From Sclerurus mexicanus (lineage: Eukaryota > Chordata > Aves > Passeriformes > Furnariidae): a stretch of DNA of 64,000 bases. The stretch is taken from NCBI GenBank assembly GCA_013396755.1, contig VWZF01006903.1:1584968-1648967 (forward strand), read 5' to 3'. Positions within the stretch are counted from its first letter, which is position 1; each line of letters opens with the position of its first letter. Made by a program: the position numbers and the translations under genes. The notes under the pieces are model-generated. The model was not told where the DNA came from, made no database searches, and worked only from the letters and a program-made list of their open reading frames with translations. Shown piece after piece: positions 11,101 through 22,914 of this stretch.

Positions 11101-13583
11101 GGTCTGAGACCTGTAGTTCAGTGTCAGGGCCAGGCTTTGTTGCTGAAAGTACAGATGCAGTGAGGATAATGACACAAGGACTGCTCAGGTGAAAGAAACA
11201 GCCATTGAATTTAGTAAATTCTGGACCAATAATCAACCCTTTTCCTCAGTCCAACATCTGGTATTCAGATGATGGATTACATGACTTTCATGTTCCTAAA
11301 AGAGCTGCGTGATTCCTTCTGTCTCTGTCTGACAGGTCTAAGGATTAATGAAGTCTGGAGTGGAGTTCCCACTGGTGAAATCAAGCAGACACCATCCCGC
11401 TTCCTCCCAGAATGAGTCAGGATTCTTTTTGTTCATTTTTTCCACATAGCCAGACACTGCCACCCTGCTCATCATCAACAAAAGGGGAAAAAAAAAAAAA
11501 CAAACCACCAGCAAATCATACTTTGAATTATTGCTGTTTATCTCCCTGCACAAGCAATAGGGGTGTAAAAAACCCACCAAGGATGCTCAAGTGCTTTACC
11601 AGAGCCCTCACCCTTGCTGAACTCATGTCAGGTTTCAGTCCCCTGCCAAGCACAGAGCATCCTGCTTCAGAATCCATGGCTTTTACTGGGGCAGTCTCCT
11701 TTCTGCATTCTGGCAGGTCTGAAGGGAAGGCAAGGAAAGGCCAGACTAATGCCTGTTGCTCCTGCACAGTTCGGGAAACGTGAAATACTTATCAGTTTGT
11801 GCAAGCCAATTACTTTGCCACTCTCAATAGCATGTAGTTTGATGAGTGCTGCTACTCCTAGCAAGAGCTGGAGAAGGGTCACTTAGCTCATTGCTCCCTC
11901 AGCTCCTGTTTTGCGTGACTAAGATAACTATGCAAATAGATCCCAGAAGAAATTGGAGCAATGCTCTGTTATGGGTTTTTCTTCAGACACACATGGCTGC
12001 CTTATTCCTGAATCACAGGGTTAATGAAGAGATGCCTAAAGATCTGAAGGTGAATCAGGAACAGAGACATTGATTTTGCAAACTGCTGAACTGAATTTCG
12101 GATTAAATGTGAGCCCTGGAGATAGGTAAAGTAGCCCTTAAAGCTGTAACACCCTACTGCTCCTCCCAGTCTTCAGTTTCCCTTTCTCTCCTCCTCTGCA
12201 ACAGATTGATATGAATTACTCAATAATCACCCCCTCCCCTGGGCTTCAGCTTTCAACTGACAGACAAGACCTTATCTCTGTCCTGTGACTAAATTGCCCT
12301 GGGTTGGTTTTTCTCTAGTTTTTCAACTATTTGCACTGAACTTTAAGGACAGGATATCATACTCCAATCATATCACAAATTCTTCTCTCATTTTATAAAG
12401 ATCAGGAAAAAATGTAGCCATCAATACTCATACTCAATAAGCCTTGAGTGTGTATAAGATTCTGCACGTGACTTTACATAAGCCACTGGATTTTATTTTT
12501 ATGCTTCTGCTCTCAGTCTGTTCTGGGAGATGATTGTTCTCTCTTCTGCTTCTTTTGTTTAGTTAGACTACAGCTACTTCAGGACAAAGTCTCTAAAACA
12601 GCCCCTGAACTCCAGTAGTGCCCAAAGATAGAGCAAATGATAAATACACACATACTCACATACCATACAAATGGGTACTTCAAACTGGAGTTATGATTAA
12701 ATCTCTCATATTGCAATATTTGGGGATGAGAAGAGAAATATTATTAAACTCAGAGGCGCTAAACAATTGCTAAATCATAAATATATATCCTAAAACCATG
12801 GCCTATTAGCTGTACTCCACCATTTCCTTTGAGAGAACTGTCTCTCAGAACAACAAGAAAACGACATTTCAGACTCCAACTTCTTCATTTTAAAAGAAGT
12901 CCTTAGCAGAAAATGAAAGAAATTATTTTAAATAGATAATGAGTTTCAAGGTGAGCACCTTACCCCTGGCACTTTTCAGTTAAGAGTGCAGGACTTGCAT
13001 GTCTTGAGAATACTATTTCTGACAGTGCTGTTCTAATATATTTTTAGAGGATTGCCCTCAGGGCTCCAGTTTCTTCAATCCACATGCTCCTCTCTTCTGT
13101 TCGAGCTTCCTGCTGAGTTTCTGACAACCCATAATACTTCACCCCCTCTCATCCTTTCCACCTTCTTCCTAACTAAAAATGAACAAACATTTTTTAACTT
13201 GCTTTATTGTTGTTTTTCTCCCACCTGAAGGCCCCACATGTGAATAGGCTGTTTGAACATCATCAAGAAAGGTGGCGATGGTTGATGAGATCTGTATTAG
13301 CAGACTGGCCTAAAGAATTTTGCTGGTGTTGTGGTATGGGATTGCATACAGATTTGCTCTGTTCAAGCCTCCAGAGTGCTCAGACGTGGAAAACCAGCAA
13401 AATCTGTGTATGAATAAACACCAACCCCCCTCCCACTCCTGCCTGACACTACATACTAAGTCTGAAATTGCTAAAAGGCCATTTTGGGGAACTTTGACTT
13501 GCTGCTGTTTACAACAACCAGCAAACTGGACTTTGGCTAACACAGGGCACAAGACTGTCAGTCTCTACCTGTTTCCAAAGGCT
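8115..13583. other. Non-coding sequence, nothing firm
   Basis: No gene or repeat was recognised over about 5.5 kb. A GC-richer patch at 10480-10600 and AT-rich unique stretches alternate. An intact octamer ATGCAAAT lies at 11930-11937. Part of 9850-10010 looks like undecayed unique sequence ('CATTCAAATCGGATTATC' and nearby) and could be a conserved element, but this is only an impression. Confidence 0.6.
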
Positions 13584-13651
13584 GCTCTCCCACGTTCAAA
13601 ATAAAGCCACTGGAACGGCTCTCCCAGGTTCAAAATAAAGCCACAGGAAGA
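13584..13651 (+). repeat. Two-copy tandem duplication, period 34
   Basis: Two adjacent copies (13584-13617 and 13618-13651) share 'GCTCTCCCA', 'GTTCAAAATAAAGCCAC' and 'GGAA' with only a few differences. Each carries an AATAAA polyadenylation-type hexamer. Two copies are consistent with a slippage or small segmental duplication event. Nothing else indicates a transcript end here. Confidence 0.9.
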
Positions 13652-14731
13652 GTTCCCATTCGCCATTCCAGGACTGTACGGCCTCACACCGCTTCCCATT
13701 CCTTTACCTTTTCTCACAATAGATAAATATGAACAAAACAAAAACTTTTCTAATTAGACTCAACATCTTGTCACAAGGATGAAAAGTTCCAGGTTGCAGA
13801 TACTGCTGTAACCACTGACAGCTGTGCTGTAATGATTATTATTAATAACAGTTACAAGTATGCGTGAAGCAGCACATGATCACTGAGCAAGCAGCCCAAA
13901 GAGATTATTTATTTCTTGGCTCATGTTAGATTTATTGCATTAAGGGCTCTTTTGTAATTAATCTACAGCTCCTGAAAACTCTACCACTTTTCTAATGCAG
14001 AGATAATACGGATCCTATGAACAAGGTGTAAAGGTTACTAAGCATGAAGTGAGAGCCTGTGTTCATAAAGCACGGTAACAAGTCCGCTCTTCACTACATA
14101 TCTGGCAAAACAGGGAGTTTACAAATCCTTAAACCTTTGTAAAAGGACCTAAGACCCAGTTTTTACTGCATTTATCACCTGCCATTGCTAGAAGGAGCCA
14201 GTGACGTGTCTGGACACATACACCACTCAGATGAAACTGAGGAAAGATACCACATTCCCAGTTTCCATTAACACAGAGCAGTGCTGCTTGGCCAAAACCA
14301 CCCCATCAGAGGGGAGAACAACAATTTCTCCAGACCTGACTGAAAAAAAGATGAAAGCTCAAAGAATTTTTGGAAAAGAAAGGGAGAGTGGCCTGTAAAC
14401 AGGGGAATGCCAGGACTGTGCTCTAGTCACCTCTTTTAATACAGGTGGACTTGTATGCAACAGAGAGTTTCATATCAGAGGGCTACAGAACCAGACACCT
14501 CAGCTCTGGCTTAGGATCAGTCTGGGTGGGTTGCTGCAGAGGTACGGTTTAGTTTCATACCTTTCCCTCTGCATTTCAATAGTTCCATACTGAAAGATCA
14601 GCTATATGAATGTCTGAAGTTTTAGTTCAAGTTCCCTCATTATGCAGGCTATGCCAGGGGAAAAGAGTCTCAGGATAAAGACAGCAGAAGTAAAGACATC
14701 TTCTACACAGTGCAGAGCAAATGAGGGGAAA
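13652..14731. other. Non-coding sequence; AT-rich block 13830-14010
   Basis: No repeat or gene was recognised. The stretch 13830-14010 has several ATTA cores ('AATGATTATTATTAATAAC', 'TTTTGTAATTAATC', 'TTATTGCATTAAGGGC') and no repeat-like decay, so it could be regulatory sequence. The rest is unremarkable. Confidence 0.5.
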
Positions 14732-14767
14732 GATCCAGTCTCACTGGATCAGTCAGTCTCACTGACT
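14732..14767. repeat. Twin perfect hairpins with identical CTC loop
   Basis: Two back-to-back perfect inverted repeats are present. The first is GATCCAGT-CTC-ACTGGATC (14732-14750, 8-bp arms). The second is AGTCAGT-CTC-ACTGACT (14751-14767, 7-bp arms). Both share the core 'CAGTCTCACTG', offset by 18 bp, so the pair may have arisen by duplication of a hairpin core. No function is known to me. Confidence 0.9.
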
Positions 14768-17700
14768 TTTAGGATGGAAGAGCACCACATTCCATATTGT
14801 TGAGGCTGCCCACTTGTACATACCCAAGGCTCAGTGTGAAATAGGTGCAGAAATGTCCTTTAGGATGACCAAGAGCACTGATGCTCTCGTTTCCACGTTA
14901 TCTTTTCATCCTGTGAGCGAGCACATACCGACCATTACCTTGCAATGGTTACACAGAGGTATAATCAATGCCTCTGATAACAATACTGGCATGATAGAAC
15001 AGAGAGGAATGCACCTGTTTCAGGAGAGAAGCCCACAAGAAGCACTTCAGCTTCATGGACCAATATGTGGTCTAAGTCCCAAACACATGTTCACTGACAT
15101 AATCCAAACTCCCTTTTGATTTTACGTTTTTAACCCTATTAATTTCTCCCCAGGACCACCAGCTCTTTTCTAATTGTTGGCATTTCCTCCAGCCCCCACC
15201 TCTCCCCAGGCCAGCGACCTCCCCAGACAACTGTAACAAATATAGCTCAATGCCAGGACAGGTCAGCAGCAAAGCACCGATGTTTGGGTGGCCAAACAAT
15301 AACTCACAGATGCTCTCCCTCAAGCAGAGTCCACCCTCTAGCTAACTACTAAGGTTCTGCAGCATTTGACATGCACACTGAAAGCACATTTGGCTTTTAT
15401 TATATTAAGTGTCAGCTAAATAAACAGTCACAGCTATAGATATAAAAAAATATACATGTAAATACACATAAAAATTATATGTTGCTGTATCTGACCTATC
15501 TGGGCTCATTAACAGATCCATAAAGTAGGTAGTATATATAAACCAATTTGCAAAGTCAGACTGAGATGATTAACTATAAACACTCCCCCGCATTATCAAC
15601 ACAGGATTTCTTGCTTGGTTGTCAATCCTCGTTTCCACTAAAATAAATGCAAGTCTACACCAGGAACTATTCAATTATAAATATGATCTTCTTTTGTTTG
15701 TGACAACATAACTACAAAGTAATTTCTACTATACTGAATTACTCCAAATGATTTGGAGAAAAGGCCAATTTGTATGGATCATAATTTCTAGTTCTTGCCT
15801 CTTTTAAATGGTAACTGTTATAAGAAGATCTACTGAGATATTTGTGACACATAAAACAGCCAAAACCAGTTTCCTCACATGATTAAGATAACAGTGCCCT
15901 GAATCCGCTCTGTCCGGTAATGCACTAACAGAATTGTTATTAAGCAGTAAGGGAGTGAGAGAGACTGAACACCATGAGACATGTGGCAGAGTGAATTTTC
16001 AAGATTTCAAGTGAAAGCTGTCACTTTACAAAGCATGATGCCAACCCCTTCAGCCTCTACGTCATCTCAGAAATATACAGAAAAACAGTTGAGCTTCACA
16101 GGTAAATGAAAATATCTGCTCTTTCTATCGTGCCAGATTTCCCACGCACCTCTGCTTCTGGTAAGTGACCCCACTGAAGAAGACCCTGCTCACACTGACA
16201 GAGATGGGGGAGGAGGCTAAAAATGGAAGTCTCTAATAGCTCACTGAATGTGTGGGAGCTGTGTCTCCCTGAGCTTGTGTATTAACTGCCTCGGGATTTC
16301 AGAGAGAAAGATTTAAATACAAGTGTGCTCCCATCTGGTGACAAATTCTCTTCAGAAGCAGAGAAGAATCATGCTGTACTGACCAAAATGCCTTGCCGGT
16401 AAGACTTGGTAATAACGTCACACAGTTTTCTCCAGCTGAGAAGAAAACTGTTTGGGAAAAGCTTTCAGTCACAAATTTTAAAGCCTCTACAGGCTCGCTC
16501 AGCCCAAAAGAAAAACAACCAGAATTCATGAAAAGCCAATCCATGTGACCCCAAAAAAAATAATCAAATTTACATATTAGCAAAATCCATACGAAATAGA
16601 ACTACCAGCTTGCTTATAAAGCAGGCTTCTTTCTTCTCAAATCTTTCAAAATAGAGATTATTTTTTATGGTATAATATAAAAATAATTTCACATGAGAAT
16701 AAATTGAAGAAACACTGCTTTTTTTTGTCTTGGTTCAACAAAAAGTAGCTCACCGCACATAAGTCAAGTCCTTTCAAACATATGGAGACAAACTTTTATA
16801 GATTTTAAGCAAACTTATATCAGATGAAAGTGACAGGATGTGATAAAAATATTTTTTCATTATTTATTACAAGCTGATCAAGAGACATATATGTAATCCA
16901 TAATATCTATATTTTATTCTAGATGATATCTAACAGAGATACTTTCCATCAATAAGATTTTAATGTCAGAAACATTTATTATATGCTGACTCCTATAATC
17001 CATTGGGAAATTACTCCTTCTAAGTTAATCAATGAGAAAGCTCACAGTGATAACATAATCAAAGCAGCACATATTAAACAAATGATCTGATCAACAGCAA
17101 TCCCTGTTCAATAACCTATTAATACATCATCTCTAAAGGCCACTTAACCTACAACTGGCATCGTTCTGCAGAAGACAGACCAAGAAAACAATACTTAGTG
17201 AAATCATCCCAACTGCTTTAATGACACGGCACCGGTGACTGCCCTGGCTAAGTCTGGGTGACAGCAGCAGCCAGGCATCAGCTTCCTTTTTCTGGACATC
17301 CACATCTATTTCCAACACCCTAAGTGCAATGGAAGGAGACTTTGGAAATACGGGTTTGGTGGTGAGGAACTAAAGAGGTCAGAGATGTAAAAATTGGTCC
17401 TACCAAGTTTTATTTCTCCTACAGAAAGGTCAGAAAGTTTTAACTAAGAAGCTCAATTCACTACTTAAACTGGGAGATGCCATACCTGAGTCACCAATGA
17501 AAAGTGAATACAAATATTTAAAATAAAATACCTCATTACACATGCCATCCTTTCTCTTTTATTTTTAGCCAGAAATACATGAGCAGGAGGTGTTAACAAT
17601 TTTAATTTTAAGGGCAGCCAGAACTGTGACAACCACCTAAGCAGATCGGCTTGAGAATATTTGGAATGATCCCCAGCAGTTCCTTTAACAAAATGAATAA

Positions 17701-18744
17701 AATGCAGCTGAACTCAAAGCACCCCCCTTAGAAAGCAAATTCTTATTTAAAACGAAGTAGTGATCAACAAATCACTTTCCTCAATAAATTACTGTAGCAG
17801 TTAATTAAAATGTGTCCCTTATGTTCAGCTTTCTTTGGCAGCCAACTTGTAGAGAGCAGATTTTGTTTTACCATACATTACATCCCGGCAAAGTTTGTGA
17901 GGTCTGGCAGTAATTTTCCTCGACACAGATTGAAACTGGAGGCAACCGTTCCAGTACACTGCTGGATACTTCTGTACCATAAAAAAAAGGCACAAAGATT
18001 ACTTCTCCTCCAATTTGTGCTCACGGCTGGTGCCTGGGAGGTGTGTGATGCATCTGCTAGCACGTGTCACAGCTCATGCCAACACATCTTTAGTCATAGC
18101 CATTGCCTGCCCTGGCTAAGGGCTCTGCTCTGGGAGTCCCAACACATGCTGCCATCACACCTTCAGTCTGTGGTGCAGAGAGATCTTTCTCTAATAAATA
18201 CAGAAACTCTTCAATTTTCTTCCCTTTTCCCTCCGCACTGCATATGCACTTGATGAAAGATACCTTGTTATTGTCTCCTGGAAACTCTGAGCTGACTGAA
18301 CTCTGTAGCCTCTCCCTAAAGGGTGAAGATTTCAGAAGATCTATGGGTGCAAGCTACTTAGTACTGGGAATTTCTCTATGTATAACACAACAGTGGAAAC
18401 CTCAGTGCTCCAAGGTCCCTGGACTCACACACCTATCTTCTGGAATTACCTGTCATCGAGGTGTCAAGCCCAGGAACATCAGCATGACAGTTTGTTAAAA
18501 CGGGCAAGTTAAAAGATTCTGCTAAGTTAACACTTGAATGACTTATGAACCACTCATTTTAATATTTGATTTAAGCTTGAGCGATTTGATTGCGCGTGGA
18601 AATACAGGGCCTGACTATAACCAAAGGAGTCACTCACAGGGCAAAAGGACAGCAAACCAAACTTGCAAAATCATGGCAGGCTGTCTCTTGTTCTGAAACT
18701 ATTTCACCTACAACTGATTGCCACACACACTAGTCCTGGGCATT
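14768..18744. other. Non-coding sequence, nothing firm
   Basis: About 4 kb of AT-rich unique sequence. A near-perfect AT-only inverted repeat sits at 16657-16687 (arms ATTATTTTTTAT and ATAAAAATAAT). An open frame of 147 codons at 17810-18253 has no recognisable domain and a composition typical of non-coding DNA. A CTCF-like word at 16328-16341 (minus) is too degenerate to call. Confidence 0.6.
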
Positions 18745-18826
18745 TACACAGGAACAGTCAAAACCTGTGACAACTCCGTGATTCCTACACAGGAACAGTC
18801 AAAACGTGTGACAACTCTGTGACTCA
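18745..18826 (+). repeat. Two-copy tandem duplication, period 41
   Basis: The two units begin 'TACACAGGAACAGTCAAAAC' at 18745 and 18786. They stay nearly identical through 'GTGTGACAACTCTGTGA' (copy 2) and 'CTGTGACAACTCCGTGA' (copy 1). Low divergence between the copies points to a fairly recent event. Copies may vary between individuals, like a small VNTR. Confidence 0.93.
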
Positions 18827-21800
18827 GACATTCTTTTGGTTCGTACCATTGTTTTATTTGCAAGTGTTTTGTGAACACTGGTTTGTACCATGATGTGTAT
18901 GCTTAATGTGCAATAGACTTCCCAGTAACAAATCTATATTCCAGCAGCAGCGACCATCACAGAGGATATTTCATGTGGTGCTCTCAGTCCTCAGCTTGCC
19001 ACCACCTCTCTGACCGCTGTTCCTGAACTGGGAAGGCCTCACCTTTCTGGCAGAGCTGTTTGGAAGGGCACTTCTTGTTTAAGTCAGGCAGAAAGGCTGG
19101 CTTAGCCAAAGGGTACAGGTCTGGCAAGGGCGTGGGGTTTGGACAGGGTGATGGGGTGTGCTCACTCTGGGGCTGACACATCTCATACCACACAAGACCC
19201 TCAGCACACACCATGGGTACAGGTTTTTGCCAATGCTTGGGCCCTTCTGCCCCATCAGGCACCCCTGAAATCCAGCCACCAAAACACAGCACTGTGGCAG
19301 AAATAAGTCAGAATTAAGTGAAACTACCTAGACATCTCTTCTTAACAAGCACTCTCTGAGATTCCAAAAGAGCTTATAAAACTCCAAAGGAGTTGAGAAT
19401 AACAAAATGCATTTTTAGAGGCAGAACCCCGAATGAGTCACAGAAATTAAAAAAGGGATGCAGCAGCAATTTCTTCCCTATCATTTATGTCCTTGCAGTC
19501 AGGCTTGGTCCAGCCCAGCCTTTAGATGGGTGATGACTAACACTTCATTGTGAGCTCCCATGGACAAGTCAGCGTTTTTCCATTTCTTCCAAAACTGGCT
19601 TTGCTCTTCATTTTCCACACCATGGCTGAGTCTCCCTGACCCACCCTGTACTCACACGTTTCTCCCACCAACCACCAAAAGCTCTTCATGAGGGAAGAGC
19701 AGCCTCCTCCTTTCAGGGGCCCTTGTGAGCCAAAAGTACAGAAGCTGAACAACCAAACTAGGCAAACAATTTCTCTGCTGTCTGGTCAACTCCTTTTCAA
19801 AGGGATGTAAGTGCAATTACAGAGCATGCAAGTCAAAAAGTCACTACCCATCACACATAAAACAAATGCAAACTACACCCAAGTCCTTAATATTCTTAGC
19901 AAGCAGATTTTGGTTTAGGTATTTGTGCATTGTTTTATGGCAACGTGAACAGAAAACCAAATGTATTTAAAAAGCTCATATCAGAAGCACAGTATTTTAA
20001 TCTAAAAGCTTCAGGCTGTATTCTGCATTTTTAAATATATAAACAAATATGATGATCTTTGCTATTTAGAGACAAGCAGAAGGAAACAGGGATCAGAACA
20101 CGTAGGTAAGAACACAACTAAAGACAGAGCAACTGTAATTATGGTGCAAAAAAAGCAACCCATGAGCAACATATCTGATGGGACTAGGAAGGGTACAGAG
20201 AAAATCTGTCCACGCAAAGATCTAGTGTGTACAGCCCTTATTCTTGATTAAGGCACGAATACGCTACTGCAAAAATTACCTTTAATTAAAATATATATAC
20301 TTATAAGTCCCATGGCAGTTTTCAAAAGTCAACTGAAACGTAAAGGAAATGTTTGAATTTTTTGGCTCACTGAATCATGGCTGAATTTGCCACTCGTATT
20401 GCCATGTCTCTTTATATTGGTTCAGGGGATCTTGAACTCCTAGTCAGAAGTGGCAACCACTGTAAGCACAGTTGTGCTTCATCCAGGTGGTGTTATTGCA
20501 TTCAGAGCGGATGAAGCTGCAGCGATTATGTGGTCAGGGAAGATGTGCCAGGTATAATTTGGGATAATTTCCTCCATTACATTCTACGTAGCCTACTAGA
20601 AAATACAAACATATGGGACTGCAGCCCCAGTGGTCCTGGCTGATGTTGGAAAATCTGCCTTCAGTCACTGATGTAGATCTGAAAACAGTGTGTATGAAAA
20701 TGATCTAAAACAAATAATCCCTATACCACTAAGCAGGAAGGCTTCCCAATATTTCCATGTTGTAGCAGAAGCTTATGATTAACGCAATAAGGGGGGAAAA
20801 ACCAGGTTTTATTTGGGAGAAATTCTAGGATTTTAAAATTTGTCTTCAAATTCCAGGTGTCAAAAATGCCTGAGACTAAAAACTCTGAGTCAAAACCAAA
20901 CTTCTTGAAGTACTTACCTCTGCTTGTTCCTTCCTTTCATAATATAAAGCACACTGTATATGAAAAATCTGCCATCCCAATTCTCATTTTATCATGCAAT
21001 ATAATGAATCGAAATGAAATATTTTGGAGCAGAAAGGGAAGAAATCACAGAAAGGAGAAAGCCATAGTTATGTCACTTTGTATTCCAAATTATTTGTTTG
21101 AAAAATTCAATTACTTTGAAAGCAGTCAGCTCCTGACAGGTTTTTTGGGGTGTTTTTGTTTGGCTGGGTTTTTTTAACACAACAGTATGTTTCTAATAAA
21201 AACTACTCTCTTTATTATTTTGTGACTGCTTGACTTAAAATAAAGCTCATTACACGCAGATTACATTGCAATTAGAACTAACAACTTTCACAACACGCGG
21301 TTTAAGACCTGCACCACTGAACTCTGGGGGAGAGGGATTTGCCTTGGACCAGTGGATTAATATCCTTCAGTAAGTCTCCTCTGGTTTGTGAGGCAGTGGC
21401 TGATATTTCCTGCAGTCAGACCCTGCGTGACCTGTGCCAAACTGCATACAGCTAAAAGACTTGCCTTTGCCGTGGAGATCTCTAAGCAACATTTTTCACT
21501 GTCATAATGCAAATTCAGCGTCAAGCTGAACGTTCCAGGATGTGTTCGGTTATGGGAATCTTCATCATTTACCTGTGGCTACGGGTCCTCCCCTTGCACA
21601 GCACATCGGTACGTCTGACATCAGGTAGTGGCTGCATGTACACCAAAAACTGGTAGGCAAACTGGCAAACAGCACAGCCCCGTTTTCTGCTGGCTGCACA
21701 TTTCTGGTTGGGCTCTTCCACTTCCTCAAACTGTTAAAGCATGGGACAGATTGTATTTCTTTTTTCCCTGTAAAACTTATTTTACCCAAAATATGCCAAC

Positions 21801-22880
21801 TATAGCACAAGATGATGATATCCTTGAAGGGGTGGTTTTACACAGAAGAATTTGTGAATCATCAAGAAGAAAGGTGAGTTCTGCTGAATATATAATGCCA
21901 AGTTTGACAGGAAATCTATGGCTCCTGTAAGAGGCAGAGTATCAAATTAGCAACGACAGCACAGTTCTAGAAAACTGCAGCTCAGCAGTTAACTTCAGCA
22001 AGTGATAAACTTGGCATAAGTGACCTGCAGATTTGACCTCCTGAGCAACCTCCACATGAGCAATAACACAAGAGTGATTAACACACATGACTCTCCCTGA
22101 CTGCCACATAACATGGTGGGGCCATGGTGGAACAGATCCACCTGGTTGTGTTGGGCCTGCTCTTATGCTGAGTTAAATAGGGTGGCACTTCAAAATAAGG
22201 TGCTGGAAATGCCCAGGCACCTCTTGGCTTCTCTTTATAAAAGCCAGCAATCGGCAAGGATGTGGGTCAGCCTCCACCTTCATAATACAACTTACAAACT
22301 ACTAACGATGGGGAATTTCAACAGATCCACTTGCCTATGTGACCATCACAAACAAAGGACACTGCCAGCTCAGACAGTGTTGGTATCCAGCCAGCATATA
22401 CAACACCCCACACCGTGCAGGGAGTTCTGCAGCCACAGAAATGACAGCCTGTCCCTTCCAGCCTGCAGCCTATGAACAGACTCTCTTGCCTTTTAAGTAT
22501 TGATGAAGTGCTCTGCCCATCTAATGAAAGTTCTCTCCTGAGTTAGCTGGGCCCTTGGCAAGGGAAGGTTTTGCAACTCCTACCAAAGCCATTTAGCCCT
22601 GCTCGAGGAAGTGCTCACTGACTCAGAGCCTTCTGGTGAGCTGGCAAAAACCAAAATGCCAAAAACAATTTTCCCCCAGGGGCACAATGAACTTATGATA
22701 CATTCTCTCTTTTGAAAAACATAACAAGTGTTTCAGAACTGCCACTGACTCCTAGAGTGTTGGGCTGTTATTAAAGCACCAGCCTCAGATTTCAGCTTGA
22801 TATTGCTTGTTTTGAAATAGCTTGCCTTAAATAATACTCTCTTATACATTTCAAGTGAATAACAATGTAACTCAGAGTAC
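18827..22880. other. Non-coding sequence, nothing firm
   Basis: No gene or repeat was recognised over about 4 kb. A short T/G-rich tract (around 21138-21175) resembles the low-complexity tracts at 46.9 and 60.6 kb. An octamer ATGCAAAT lies at 21507-21514. Open frames up to 120 codons (22113-22475) have no recognisable features. Confidence 0.6.
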
Positions 22881-22914
22881 GTGTGTGTGTGTGTATATAT
22901 ATATATACACACAC
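22881..22914. repeat. Compound palindromic microsatellite (GT)7(AT)6(AC)4
   Basis: Seven GT, six AT and four AC dinucleotides run without interruption. Positions 22887-22914 form a perfect 28-bp palindrome centred in the AT run. Such a tract can extrude a cruciform and is prone to slippage and to assembly or PCR error. Confidence 0.97.

Noticed and set aside
16328..16341. CTCF-like word on the minus strand
   Set aside because: Two mismatches in the core and nothing supporting nearby; similar hits are expected by chance.
16657..16687. Near-perfect AT-only inverted repeat
   Set aside because: Low-complexity AT sequence readily gives such structures by chance.
17810..18253. 147-codon open frame
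   Set aside because: No recognisable domain, no promoter or splice context, ordinary composition.
21280..21480. Possible exon-like unique patch with a B-box-like GGTTTAAGACC
   Set aside because: No coherent frame, splice pair or tRNA fold could be shown.
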